A DNA stretch of 64,000 nt from Arabidopsis thaliana (GCF_000001735.4 NC_003070.9:23049971-23113970), one strand, 5' to 3'; numbered from the stretch's first letter, positions 11,753 to 25,301 are shown. Notes: a model not told the origin generated them from the letters alone. Translations and numbers: made by a program.

Positions 11753-14085
11753 CTTCTCTTTCTCTCACTAGTATTATTATTCACTTTGGCTTTGCTATAT
11801 AGCTATGAGAAATAAAAAATGAAAATAACATAAAGAAAAAAAAAGAGGAGCCCCCATTGTAAATACAGCTAGCATTTATCATCAATATCATGAAACACAT
11901 TAAAGTACTATAAATTTATTGGGAAACCCTAAAAGAGTAAGTAACTGTGTGTGTGTATCTATGGTTTAATTTAATTATTTGAAAATGCAAAAGTGGTCTC
12001 CCGGGATTTATGCTTCAACAATCAGCTTCCTTTTCCACATTGAAAATTCTAAATAGTGATAGTTATGGGGGAGAGGGAAGCAGCAGAAGAGAGACCAGGA
12101 AGATAAATCTAAGGAAATTATTATAAATAGGAAATAACTTTTTAGGAGAAACTTATTTTAAAAAAGTGTAAAAAGCAGACATGGACAGAGGTTGTGTGAT
12201 CTGTGGGTTCTTAACTCTTTTGTGTTCTTCTGCTGAAATATGATTTCTCATTTATGCCTTTTCGGAAATTAATGTTGTAATTTCTCTTCTTCTTTTTTGA
12301 GGTAATAAACCGGATCTCAATTTATTTTTGACAATTTCTTGAAATGGAGAAAACCGGAATGTGCCTCGGAAAGTCCAGTGAAAGATATATTGGAATTTGT
12401 TATTTCTTTACCATGGGTCGGGAGTATCAAATCGAATGTTGTCATTTGGTTTTGGTTTTCATACCATGAATTCCCAAAAGTCTAAGTTTCCTGATGGGAT
12501 ATACGTATGCTGATGTTGGTTTAAAAAGTACATTTGTGTATATGTATATATGTATATTATATGGTATGTGAAGATATTATTAGGACTGTTGTACTCAAAA
12601 ACTTTCTTAGATTCTCTCAATAATTAACCGATAGATCTCCATATAGTATAATTTACGCATTTGTTTCAGTAACATATATTGGATTCGCTTTTGTCAATAG
12701 GAAAAGATAGCAGTCTTAGTAATTTTATAATAAGTGATCTAACATTTGATTGCAATCAAAGTTTTAATACTATTGTAAATGTTCTTATGGGAAAAAAATG
12801 TTGTTAAGAAGAAGAAAAATGTCATAAATATAATCATAGAGTAAAACATGTAACTGTTTATTTGTTATATAAACGAAAATATTAAACACACATTTTACCT
12901 TAAAAAAAAAGTATCTTGTATTCTGTATTGTTTTTAAAAAGTGACAACTGATGGCTTGTTATATTAGACAACAATGAACCATTTGTATTTGCCACCATTA
13001 TCATGTTCTCGACCTTTTTGGTCGATTGATTGTAATATTAGATGGTAGACCTCTTGCCACTTGAAAAAATAACCAATCACATTCAGACCACTAACCAAAT
13101 CTATCGAGGCATTTTAATTAGAATAATATACGAGGCTATTAACAATTGTTAGCACTTCTTCGAACGTAGAATTGACTCAACATAGGACACATGTTACTAT
13201 CAAGAGAATAAGCATGGGACACCTGTACCTGTTTATCCCTGAAAATAGTATACAGACTTGAGAAAAATTCATTTACGATTGACAAAGTAATTCATCAATT
13301 GTCAATTTGGAGGATTGTACGAAGGAAAATGATATTATGCATGTTACTTTAATACACAACGAAAGAAATGTATAATTTTACTTTAAATTTAATTGTCTAG
13401 TTCAATACTGTGGGAAAAAAAGAAAAACAATACAATTAAAATTATCAAAATTGATAAGTACATTACATCAGTGCCGTTTATTCGATCAACATTTCACTAG
13501 CCGTATGTATTGCTAATTTTGTTATCACTATTCGAAATATTATTTAGAAGTTGGATATACTATATATTCCCATACTCGTATGTCTATGTTTATAAGTAAA
13601 CTATATAAAAATAAATATGTTAAAAAAAAGTAAAGACCAGTATAAAGCTAATTTTTCTTGCTTTTAGGTTAAGGACAGTGATTCGTTGAAATCAAAAGTC
13701 TTAGAAAAATATTGAAGAGAGAAATCTTCAAGGCAAAGTTTTACTTTCCCCATGAAAGAAGAAAAAAAACTCTCTCCTCAGCCACTGCCTTCACTGCCAT
13801 TTCTGGCAAAGAAAAGATAACTGAGAAACTAATAGATAGAGAGAGATTACAAGGAACCCATCAAATCATATTTATATATTACCAAACTGGATTTTATTTC
13901 ATTTGCTTCAAATTATGATTTATATATACCCTAAAATATATTTTTTTAAAAAATCTTCATTTAGTTATCCAAAATATGTTGGATCTGGACTAAAAAGAAG
14001 AAAAGAAGTGATTTTTCTCTTCTTTTTTTTTTTATTTTTTTTTTCTTTGTCTCCTACGCTCATAGAATTTTAAAATCGAAGTAAT

Positions 14086-14129
14086 AAGTTCTCTTTTTTA
14101 TGATGACAAAAAAAAAAGTTCTCTTTTTA
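14086..14129 (+). repeat. Poly(A) micro-insertion with 13-bp direct repeats
   Basis: AAGTTCTCTTTTT occurs at 14086-14098 and again at 14116-14128. Between the copies lies essentially TGATGAC plus a poly(A) run. This is what a severely 5'-truncated LINE-type insertion with its target-site duplication looks like. Confidence 0.6.
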
Positions 14130-14174
14130 TCAATAATAAGATTTTAACCACAACAAATTAGGATAAACAAAATT

Positions 14175-14203
14175 AGGATAACGTAAAAAAAAAAAAGGAT
14201 AAC
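14175..14203 (+). repeat. Poly(A) micro-insertion with 8-bp direct repeats
   Basis: AGGATAAC at 14175-14182 and 14196-14203 flanks GT followed by about eleven A. Same pattern as the neighbouring scar, with a shorter and so less secure duplication. Confidence 0.4.
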
Positions 14204-15072
14204 ATAGCAAAATATTAGATATAAATATTTTTGCATATGTTTTCCTTATGAACTTTAAATAAATTTTAAATACAATAATTAACTTATAGGTAAATATTAA
14301 TCAATGTTTTGTCAATTATCTCTAGTTGTTATTTTTAATTGCGCTGCGTTTTCGTTTAAGAAGTTATTATACTGTTTTCGACAATATGATTAATGATTTA
14401 TGCGATTTTGGGAAGTGATGCACTTGCAAAACTTATATATATATCACACTATTTAAATATATATCACTTTTCATATTATTGAAAACGAACGTATATCTCT
14501 ATAATAGTAGGACAAATAATCTGAAAGTAGTAGGGATTGGAAAGAGTATGAAAAGACATCATTACTAAAAAGCCATTTTGGATGTATATTCATTACATAA
14601 CCGAAAGCAATTCTACTAAACAAACTTATTTCTTCAGTTTTGCAGTTTCTACTGAATATATTAGTTGGATCAACTTTTACCAAAGCAATACAATTTTATT
14701 CTTTTGCCATGGAACCAAAATTGTAGGATTTACTTAATTGTATTACCTAAACCTTTTTCATTTTTCAATGAAATATTTACATTTTTAGCAAAGCAAAATA
14801 CAATTTTACTTTTCTTATTTGGTTAATTGATGAGTTTTTGGCCAACCTCACGCATATCTTATGATAAGTTAATAACATATAAAACTATTTAATTCATATT
14901 CTAAACTATAAAGAATATGATTTTATATCTAAAAATGTAAACAGCTTGATGAGAAAAAAAAAAAGATTTTTTCGGGGGTCTCTCATTTAAGAACCAAATA
15001 GTCTATTTCTATTTGAATTTATATATTATTTTGAAAAATCTCACTTTAAATGTTCATAGTTTATACATAATT

Positions 15073-15090
15073 ATATATATATATATATAT
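15073..15090. repeat. TA dinucleotide run
   Basis: About nine uninterrupted TA/AT units within a longer A+T-rich stretch upstream of STM. Likely length-polymorphic. Confidence 0.7.
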
Positions 15091-18017
15091 CCTAAATTTT
15101 GTCTACTATTGTGATTGTAATAATAGTTTGATCGTTGTGATAAATGATGATTACAAGTCAAACCTAATGTAATAAACCTGAACTTTTAAAAAATAAACCT
15201 GAACTTTAAAACATTATAAGCTGTAAAAAATAAAATTGTGTTTTATAATCTTTTTAGGTTTGTAAATATTATGTTAATTGTTCTTTTTAGAACATGGATT
15301 ATATTGTGCTAAATTAAAATGAAAATTTAGAAAATATTCACACAGAAATAATTAAGAAGGTTAGATTTATTTATTCAACCAATGGTTTTAAAAGCATCTA
15401 TATTGGCTCTTAATATAATTCTTAGAGATATTAAAATTTAAATTTAATGTTTAATTGGTAAAATAGTTAAGATTTGGTTCTTATATAAGAAACAAAACAC
15501 ATTTTAATAAACAAAATACACTCTTAAAAAAAAAAAATTATCAAACCTCTTAACATTAAAATAAATTATAAAATTATTGTTAAGAACATTTGCTAAAAGC
15601 CCACCAATATGGATGGTCTAATAGTCAAATAAAGGAGGTAACTTATGCTGTAATACGTAGAATTTTAGAGAATCTATCAGGTCTAGGGCAATCATTTATC
15701 ACTTCTACGAAAGAAAAAGTTCTAAAACAAAAGGACTTGAAACTGTTACTTGCAAGTTTTATTTAGTCCAAGTCAGAGCATATAATCTGCATTTATTTTA
15801 AAAGTTGGTTTCTTCTTTTAGTTGTAATATTTAATTAAAAATAAGATTTAAATAATGTTATTCTACAGAAAAGCAAGTGGGGACAGTCCGAATGTCTTCT
15901 CTCTCTAAAGCCCTAATGACCCTACTCTCTCCCTCTTAAACAGTAGGGCTAATCTCTCTCTATACTCTTTTCTTTTATAGCTTATATAATTTAAAAAAAA
16001 GTTTTGTCTATTTTTTTCAGTACCTTGTTCTTTTGTTATCCCAGCGGGAATCTGATTCTCTCGCATATAGAAGACTCAATACCATGGAAATGAGCTGTTT
16101 ATTAAGCAAACGACGAAACACAAAGTGAATATTTATCAAATTATACATATATACATATAATGGTGATGGATAACGGTACCGTCATATATTTGTATTGCTA
16201 CATTCTATGAAAAACGTAGTACCGCAGTTTTGTATTCCTATTGTTCACAACTAATTTTTCTCGCTTAAAAGTTATAACCATTTCGACGCTCCTATTGAAA
16301 CTAATAATGTTAATTCTTAAAACAATTTTTTGCATTAAATTAAACGGAGGCTAGAGAAATTGTAATAATTCTTCGTAAATTATCTATATTTTTGTTAATG
16401 TTTGATTTTAAAACCAAGTTTTCGACAGTTCCACGTCAATCTTCGAAAGGATTTCATTTATTAGTAGAGAAGTAAATGTTTTAGTGACCGATTGTGTTAT
16501 CACGGGTATTTATGCATTAAACCCCAAATAAGTTAATTATTATCTCATGGGTAATACATTAAAGAACGTGTTGCATTATGTCATGCTCACTTTTCTTGAC
16601 TGGTCTGAAAAGCTATTTTATTCCAAATCATCAAAAAAAAAGGTTAAGGATAAATTAATTATTGGTTTTAATCGAAGAGATTAGTTATTGACCAAAAAAT
16701 AACTGGGAAGATCCTCAACTGGAACATTAATAGTAGCATTTAAAAACTGTATTGCAATTAAAATTTATACTATGACTATATCTGTTAATCATAATTTGTT
16801 AGTTGGTAAATTCATAGCTTAGATAAGAACATATACGCAGTTTAATAAAATTGCTAGATGTTATTAACAAAGTCTTAATACAAACTTTTACCAAATTATA
16901 TTAGCCACTTTAATTGTTTTTGTAATATTAATATGTTTGGTTACTTATTTCTCAGTGACAGTAGCAAACTTTTGGGGACGACTGATAGGATCGGCTCCAT
17001 TACATGAGTTGCTTTGATTTACATTAACTTATATAATTAAAAAAGAAAATTGAATACAACCTATACGTATAAATTTTATAATTAGAACCCATTACAAATA
17101 CGCAAAAATATTTTAAATTGTTACTTTATAAATAAATCTCTGTAATGTATGCCAAAGCATGCTTCAGTCAGATTATTCTGATAAAAGACATGTATTTGTC
17201 TACATTAAATTGTGTCCGTTTACATATCACCTTGATATTCTTAATTTTTAAAGTAGTAATACAAATTAATAGCTAAATTTTTTAAGACTATATGCATAAA
17301 ACAAAAGTCGAGATTATGCATATTTATGTACTTCTTGCACATCTTTAAAACAGACTATCATGAAGATGATGACACTAGTCCTGAACTGCTTAAAAATCTA
17401 TTACTTTTGTTTTAATTTCATTTTACTTTCTAGGAAGTTGAATTTTTCTTCTCTTTAAGAAAAAATTGTTGAAGACAGCTAGGTTGGGTTATAATGGGTG
17501 CTTGATGTTTAGATACGTGACAAAATAAAAAGTTAGATACATGTCTCGGAGATTCTATATGCTTTGATGCTTTGTAATAATTCCAAACATTATTGGACTC
17601 TTGACCCTATAAATTTAAATTCTATATTGTTGTGTATCATATAACAGATGTTTAGTGGTAGTTCATATGTTTTAATGTGTTCACTATATTGATATAAATT
17701 ATCAAATATATGCTTGTGAAAAAATAATATCAAAATATATATTAAGATAATTTGGGTAAGGTAAAATCTGTTAGTTTCTTATTTGGATGAAAATGGTTGT
17801 TTGAGAGAGTAAATATTTCTTTTATTTGAAAAGAAGATCTCCAATGGTGCAAAATTTTGAGAAGAAAACATCATGTTTAGAGAATATAGTAATAGTAATA
17901 CCCTAATCGAGATCTAGTATTACTACGTCTAGCGATCACTGTCGTTAGCATTAAATATTGGACACTTATAACCTCTTAAAAACTGAGGTTCGGAACTAAC
18001 TTGAAACCGCGTGTAAG

Positions 18018-18502
18018 AACTAGTGATCTTAATTGGCTTATCTCTAGTCGATTTCTAAGGCTCTTGCCTTGTCTCTAGTATTTTTGCTATTTCGGTCTGG
18101 TTGGTGATGTGTGATGGTGTTTGTATTTGTGTCTCTCGTTCGGGTGGTTTCTTGCTATCCTCCATGTTGGATTGTTACTGGTTTAACATCAGTATGAGTT
18201 CTTTCTGATCTTATTGGTGCTTCCGATGTTCACTGCTTCTTTGAGGAACCTTTGTAAGAGTTTCTGGTTCTTTTGCGCAATTTTAGTGTTTAAATTTTCA
18301 TTTTCGATCTTTTTTTTAGATATTTGTCTTTTTGTTTTTATTGTTGGTCTAAATAGTTTTTCCGTTTGGTTGGAGCTTAGCTTCCCTCTTTTGGTCTTAG
18401 TTTCTGAAGACATTTTGTTGGTCTGCCGGCGTTTGTATTTCAAATGGTATTCTACCTTGAGTTCTTAATAAAATTCAGACGACAAAAAAAATGAACTAAT
18501 CT
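18018..18502 (+). mobile_element. 5'-truncated LINE-like retroposon, 3' end only
   Basis: From about 18031 the plus strand turns G+T-rich (many TTTGG, GGTG and CTTTG words), then shows TTCTTAATAAAATTCAGACG followed by ACAAAAAAAA ending near 18491. An AATAAA signal a short way before an A tail is the 3' end of a retroposed transcript. GAACTAGTGATCT (about 18018) and GAACTAATCT (18492) could be a decayed target-site duplication. The G+T-rich 3' untranslated region suits plant LINEs. The two overlapping frames here are not real genes. Confidence 0.55.
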
Positions 18503-19168
18503 GAAACAGTTTTAACAAATCTCAAATGAAATTTTAAAAAACCAATACATAAAATAAAACAGATATGTAAAAGTCCTAAACGAATGCATGGTTCTAATAC
18601 GGTTCGTTATGTCTTTGCTAAACTAGTCACATATATAATTTCGTATTCGCCAAACACATATTCCAAATAATATATATGTATATTACCATACCGGCATACC
18701 CATACATGTCAATGACATGTCCATCTATGTAAACAATCACATATTTTTGTTAAATTGTAGGGTCATATCTTTAAGTTGTTTGACCTCACAACTAGAGCAC
18801 ATTAGGTATTTTATGCATGTTTGTATAAGAATTTAATCTCTCTAATTTACAGTTTTCACCTTTTTGTTGTTGCTGAAGAGCAAAAAAGAAAAGAAATATA
18901 TACTACCAAATTTGTATCACATTGTTTTATTGAAATTTATGGTGGTGGAAAGTGAATGTAGTTTTCATGTAGGAATAAACTACAATCTCTTATGCATGTA
19001 TTTTTCAATCGGTTTTGTCTTTCATAAAGAAACGTCGCAGTTGATGAAATTTTTTTTTATGGTATATATTTTGTTCCTAGTAATATCATGTACCATTATG
19101 TTTATCAATTTTTTTTTTTTTTAAATCAAACATGTATCATTGGCTCCGAAAAGGAACACCATGTATCA

Positions 19169-19477
19169 TTACTCTTCAACAATGATACTTTTACTCGATA
19201 TATATTTCGTGGACGTGGTCCAACCATGATTTGACACACTGAAACAATAACGGTGAATGTTAATATCATCTTCAAGAAGATGAATAATGAAGAATTGAAG
19301 ATGGCGATGATATAGTGTACATAATTTTATATATCCATAATCCATTATGGTACCCTTCAAATCATAGTAGGGCCACGGGGTTCCCCCGTGAAAGGTATCA
19401 CCGTACCCACAAATATCAATCTCAACATATAATGACAATATTTTTTGGCGTAATATGACACTTAAATTACATCTCAT
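19169..19477 (-). other. Unassigned 102-codon open frame upstream of STM
   Basis: An open minus-strand frame, locally richer in G+C than its surroundings. It includes CGYGDTFHGGTPWPYYDLKG, which I cannot place in any family. An internal TTGTTTCAG would be a usable acceptor, so it could be a gene relic. Two hairpins lie in it: CCATAAT/ATTATGG (19335-19350) and CACGGGG/CCCCGTG (19374-19390). Coding status is doubtful. Confidence 0.2.
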
Positions 19478-22400
19478 GTCAATGAATATTGGAAGTAGTT
19501 TTTTTTTTCTTTTTCAACAATGTATTGTTTATTTCTTTTCTTTTCCCTAAAGTAAATTATATTTAATATATACCTGTTAACGATATTAATTAGAATTCAA
19601 AAGAATCATTTTTGAAAAATATTATAAATGCATGATATAAAGGAGTTTGGTACAAATATTTCATTCAAATTATCTATTTTAACATTTGCATTATGAAAAA
19701 CAAGCTATTGTATCATTATATTGTTTCATGCAAACCATTAAACTAATCACTCCTCAAATTTCTTTGTGAGTTAGTGAAATGAACTAATGTAACTAAGAGA
19801 TATATTAACATTTGTTAAAAAGTCGAAAAATTACCTAATAACGTTGGAAGCTTCAACCTCTAGAAATTCCAAAATTTAGGAAGTCGAAGATTTGTAGGGT
19901 TAGGGATTAGCATGCTCTTAAAAACACACATCCACATGTTTACACAAAAACTCGTAGATACGTACGTAAGTATACATAAATATATGGATGTGTGAGAAAT
20001 GTGAATCCATAGAACCAAAAGAAAAATAAAAACAGAGGGAAGAGAGAATAAAGGAGGAAAGGTGAGGTCGTGAGACGTCATTGAAGAGGGAGACAAACTA
20101 CAATCTCTTACTCTCTCTCTCTCTCCCTTGCTTTACGTCACCTCTGTCTACTATTGAAAGATTTGTTATTTTGTTTGCCTTTTCCTATTTTTATATTTTG
20201 TATATTTAATAAAGCATGTATACCTATATTCCAATATTTTTAGTAATAGATAATTTAGCCTATTTTTCTTTCTTGCAGATCTGTGCTATATCTATAAAAA
20301 TATACTTATATTCCAATATTCTTTTTTTCCAATATTCTTAATAATCAGATTTTAAACTTATGAATATTTGTCAATTTTTAAACATATTAAATTTTTTAAG
20401 TTAAAACAAAATATATAAATTGCCACAAGTTTTTTTTAATTACGAGATAAATTATAGTCTATAATTTTTTGCACTAGAATTTTGAAAATGCTATTTTAAA
20501 TTTAGATACAAATAAAATTATCGTAACTTTAGAAAACAAATTGTATGAAATAAATTACAAGGGCCATGATATGATGATAATGGAATTTTAATTTGTCCAA
20601 ACTTTTTGTTTAGTTATGGTCTATACAGTACTCCATACATTTTTGTTTTGTTATGGTCTATACATACTTACGTACGTCCATGTATAAAGTTTTGTTATGG
20701 AGTTTGAGCCAAAAAAAAATGTTTAGTGAAAAAATAAGAATGAGTAGAGAGACTTGTGTTCTCTCAAACCCAAGAAGGCAATAAGCAAAAAGAATCAAAA
20801 CTAGTGATCGACCAAAAACAATTGACTAATATTAAGTCTTGTAACATCTGATCAAACTCTTAGGTTTGACTAGGATTCAAAAAGCAATTTGGTAAATTAA
20901 AAGGTGAATACCTGTTAATTATATATAGTGCACAAGCCACAACTTCATGTTAGGATATGATAGAAACGACATAAGACAAGAGATTGATTGGTAACTACAA
21001 ACGTCAAATAGATATTCTCCTTGTTCCCCTCTTATACCAAACATTCAAACAATAATGGCTTACATTTGGACCACCCAACCTTACCTTCTTTCATTCCCCT
21101 CTTATGCTTTCAGTTTCAATGCTCAAATTACTTTCACTATAGCTCTCAATCTGATCGGTACTTGCTTATCGACAGGACTACAACTAAAGATGTTTTAAAA
21201 ATAAAATAAAATTTGAGTTTATCCTTCAAAGCTCTATATAGCTATATTCGTTGTAGTTGTATATCGAACATACACTTTAGTAGAGTCCCACATAGGAAAT
21301 TGACGAAATTCTTTGGGAATATAGAAGTGTGTAGCAATTCCTCCTCTTTTGAACTAACTTTTGGATGCGAGTTAGGTCCACAGTCCACACTAATAATTTA
21401 TTTTCCAAATGTTCTTCGTACAAATCATTTTGAGTTATGCACTTTCATAATTTTCACAGTTTTAACTTTTTCAACTTGATTAGTAATTTATCTTCTATAT
21501 CTCGTTATAAAACATAATTCTATATCTTAGCTTTCCAAACGAAAGCATAACAGTGGGAATATAAAGAAGAATGGATCACAATTCAATATTTGTGGCACAA
21601 GTGTAAGAAGAGCAGATTGTTAGAGAATAATACACACAAACTTCAGTACATCTGGTTTTAATTACATTTCTATAACCTAAATATGTTGTATCGGATCCGA
21701 AACTAGTAGGAAACTCTTTGGTCACCTAGTGACATTGGTTTTTAAAGTTTTTTTTGGTTTTGGTAAATTGTTAAGCTCATTAGTTTTGAAAGTTCTTACA
21801 ACAGAAACCAATCACAAAGATGATTCAAAAAATCAAGTTCAAGAAGATGGTTGATAGAATTCCGCAAGTAGACAAGAATTGGCGTTGATAACAACTAAAC
21901 TTGGCCTAATCTACCTTCTTGACTGTGTTCTTGAGCCCAAAAAAATAATTTTATCGGCCTGTACCTTGGACTTATGCCTTCAGCTTTAGGCCCAAATATT
22001 TATTCTTTTGTTAGTCTCAGTTTTTTTATTTGGTCACGAAATCTTGGTTAATCACAAGATCATATTTTAGAATTAATGTTTCAAAATGTATAGTATATAA
22101 TTAAAACGCCTTCAATCATTGATTAATATAACAACATTTTTTTGAAGAAGCAACATTTGATAATTGATGTCTTCCCTAACGGACAAAATAATCTTATTAA
22201 GAACAAAAACAAACCAACCAATGGAAACATAATATAAAAATCGATGTACCAAAATAATATAAAATCATAACATTGAGAAATACGTGCGATTCCCTATAAT
22301 ACAAAACGTAAGTCAAACAAATACGTTACTATTGATATTGAGTGGTTCCCACTAATTATTCTCCTAATTTTGTCATTTTGTCCATTTTAATAGCATAATG

Positions 22401-22604
22401 TATTGTCACAAAAATGCAACATTTAATATTTATATCCAAATTTGTGATCTTCTCAAAGAACTCAAGATAAAAAAAAACAAGAGTTCTTGCTTAAGCATTT
22501 ATTGATTGGAGCCATTAAAGCTTTTATATTTCTCGTGAATTTTTGAGCCAAAACGGTTATATATTTCTTGAGTTTTTCTTTTCTTGTAACGGGTCCGAGT
22601 CACG

Positions 22605-23219
22605 ATGAGTCAACTCGGAGATTTGCTTAGAGAATCAGAAGATGGAACAAGAAGTGAGAGGACGATGATGATGAGTTTGCTCGAAGAAGATCAAATCAAC
22701 GGTGGAGATAGAACGATGAGCAAATGGACTACGTTAAAGCAACGGCTGAGATTTGATTGGGTTGGTTGTTGTGGTAAGCCTCTTACTCTGCGTCTCAGAC
22801 AAGCGGAGACACCAATCGTCGTCGATGATGATGACGACGAAGAAGAAAGTCAAAACCAGGTCGTTGACTTTTCGGATCCGGGTACGGGTACGGAGTTGGA
22901 TTGTTTGACACGTGGCTCAACGAGGAACCTTGCAGAGGCTTTAGCGGAGGAGAGATTAGCGCACGTGACGGAGGAGGAGACAGCAGTTACTAAAGTACCG
23001 TTGATGAGGTTGCTTGCGGAATCGGACGGTTGTGATTCGACGACGACGTGGTTGGGTAATGATCCGCTGTGTTGTGTGTGTATGGGAAGAGAGAAAGGTG
23101 CGGCTTTTATTCCCTGTGGACATACGTATTGTAGAGTTTGTTCAAGAGAGATTTGGATGAATCGTGGGACGTGTCCTCTTTGTAACCGTTCGATCTTTGA
23201 CGTTCTTGATCTTTACTGA
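22605..23219 (+). CDS. RING-finger (C3HC4) protein, probable E3 ubiquitin ligase (204 aa)
   Basis: A single uninterrupted exon. The first 150 residues are hydrophilic, with an acidic run at about 74-81 (DDDDDEEE) and no membrane segment. The C-terminus is a complete C3HC4 RING with ligands C156, C159, C171, H173, C176, C179, C190 and C193 (CCVC, CGHTYCRVC, CPLC), ending ten residues after the last ligand pair. Such C-terminal RINGs recruit an E2 enzyme and ubiquitinate a substrate bound by the rest of the protein; the substrate cannot be inferred. ATG 22605 is the first in frame, and the acidic and basic layout continues from it without interruption. The gene stands isolated between two long gene-poor stretches. 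Confidence 0.9.
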   Translation: MSQLGDLLRESEDGTRSERTMMMSLLEEDQINGGDRTMSKWTTLKQRLRFDWVGCCGKPLTLRLRQAETPIVVDDDDDEEESQNQVVDFSDPGTGTELDCLTRGSTRNLAEALAEERLAHVTEEETAVTKVPLMRLLAESDGCDSTTTWLGNDPLCCVCMGREKGAAFIPCGHTYCRVCSREIWMNRGTCPLCNRSIFDVLDLY

Positions 23220-24358
23220 AAAAAAATTCATAGATCGATCTGATCGACGGTGATGATATGTTAAATTTCTTTGTGCATATTTATATTAGTAATTACATGA
23301 TTTGGTGATGAATCTTGTAGTAAAGATAAATAAATGGTGACTAATCAAAAAGGTACCACTAATTAACGTTGTGAACAAGTACTTATAGATCTTTAAAGAA
23401 AAATATTCTATATAATTTTATGATTAAATTTAGTAACTTTTCTCTTATTCACTTCAAAAACAATAATTCAAGTCATTATATATTTTCAACCGTTGTTACT
23501 TGTTTAGTAGAGTGTTTTTTTAATAGTAAACATAGTTAGACGTAGTCACGTAGAACTTGATCTCATCAACTTTGGACTTAATTTGTATAATTAATGTCTT
23601 AGTAGTGGTGATATATACCATTCTGGTTAGCCTCGGTTTCTGCTGCAGAAAGCTTGTATGGTGATGTAATTTGAGCTCGGCTGCAACGCTAAGGAAGATC
23701 GTCGATCGCCGGCACCGCTAGCTTTAAGGACCTTATTGCCACTAATTGCTTCACGTTGTTGAGCGTGGCACTTTGTATGCCTTTGTTGGGCTTTTTTCTT
23801 TCTAAAATTTACAAGTTGCAGAGATGCTTGTAGGCCTGTTTATGCACATCATCAGTTATTGGGCCTGATCGAAAATATGGACCACTAATGTCGAGGTTGT
23901 TTAATATATTATTTGTTCACGAATGATCTAATACATGATAGTCACTTGAGAAATCTTAGAAATTGACTATCAGAGTAATACACGACGAAACTTTTGAATG
24001 TTACATATACGATTTAATCGTGTGGTTGAAGTCAAACAAAATTATGAAATGGAAAATTCAAAATATTGTCAAATCTTGTGATGTTATCTCCGAGGCATAC
24101 ATGAGTTTGTGATGTCAACGTTACATGAAATTACACGCATATATGTAGAATCTAGGCTGTGTGAGATTATGAATAGATTTATGTGTTATTAGTGGGTTGG
24201 TAAGCTTAAATCACATCATGAAGCATTATCAATTATCTAGTTAAGTTTCAACAATATTCGAAAGGTCATGCATAAAATCATAAGACAATATATACTGATG
24301 GAAAATTCAAGTGTTGTCAATAACAGAATATAAACTAACTGATATATCTCTATCATTA

Positions 24359-24403
24359 TGTATATAACAAACTCTGTCCAAAAAAAAAATGTATATAACA
24401 AAC
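24359..24403 (+). repeat. Poly(A) micro-insertion with perfect 14-bp direct repeats
   Basis: TGTATATAACAAAC is found at 24359-24372 and 24390-24403. The 17 bases between are TCTGTCC plus a poly(A) run. A perfect 14-bp duplication around a poly(A)-ended insert is the signature of target-primed reverse transcription with extreme 5' truncation. Confidence 0.7.
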
Positions 24404-25269
24404 ATTCCATTTTGAATTTATTCCCTTCTTGAGTTTAAAGAAGAAGAAAAAAACAAGAAGGTGTATATAACGCTAAAGAGTTTATTCTCCGTGTCAATGT
24501 TTTAAGAGAAAATATGCCTTTGAGACTATAACTTTTGGTGGTATCAAAATCAAATTCTATTATTAGTGTCAAGTTCAGACATTTCTATGTGCCATCATGA
24601 CCGAGAGCTACTGGTGTTAAGTAAGTACCTTACGTAACCTATTTGCATTCAAATTCAATAAGTGGTGCAAATAAATTGACAAATCGTATGAAAGTGCAGC
24701 CATCAACATTGTTGACGATTCGGTTTGGTGTTATTTTTCGAATGTATTATAACTTTGTCATGCATTAGTTAATACCATTATACGTGAAAGTAAGTATAAA
24801 TCATATCATCTCATATCTATCAAAAAAGAAGTTAAGAGAGAACATGTCTTGTTCAAAGAGTTTTAAGAAGATGTTTTGCCAATGTGTCGAGAGTGTTTTT
24901 ATTGGTTATTTTGCTTAGTTTCAATGATATATATCCCCTTGTTTGTTTTATTTGCAAAAAAAAAAAAGAGGATGTTTTTTCCCACAACATATACGTCTTT
25001 TGGTATTTTGAAATTTTGTAAACTCTTTATTGCGTTTAGCATTCACAATTTTTATTTTTTTAATGTAAACTTGAAATGTTTTCTTTTTTCACAATTATAT
25101 GATATTTTTTTAAAAAATAGTTGTTTTCTTGGGTCAAAATAATTATTATACATGTAAAAACGCAGAAGAAAAAAAGTCTTTTATAACTATGATCTCATAT
25201 ACTTTAGACTTTAGTATCTATACATGTAATAATTTTACAGAGTATTATAGTTTAAGCTTTGCATATTTC

Positions 25270-25270
25270 A

Positions 25271-25297
<27 letters not shown>
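25270..25297. repeat. AT dinucleotide microsatellite
   Basis: About fourteen AT units without interruption. Likely variable in length between accessions. Confidence 0.85.

Positions 25298-25301
<4 letters not shown>

Larger units (their letters stand above)
11753..22604. other. Gene-free region upstream of STM (about 10.9 kb)
   Basis: No frame here has credible coding structure. It holds a TATA-like CTATATAGC about 45 bases before the STM start (11795-11802), CT-rich tracts near 15900 and 20110, a TA run (15073-15090), a LINE 3' fragment (about 18030-18491) and poly(A) scars (14086-14203). A 102-codon minus frame at 19169-19477 resembles nothing I know. For so compact a genome a desert this long beside a developmental regulator suggests distal control elements, which is inference; I cannot point to specific enhancers. 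Confidence 0.6.

Noticed and set aside
15385..15622. Possible MITE with imperfect inverted ends (GCATCTATATTGG and the complement of CCAATATGGATGG)
   Set aside because: Terminal repeats are short and mismatched and no target duplication was seen; could be chance in A+T-rich DNA.
18189..18468. Two overlapping 84-codon frames on opposite strands
   Set aside because: Low-complexity T- or K-rich translations lying within the LINE 3' untranslated region.
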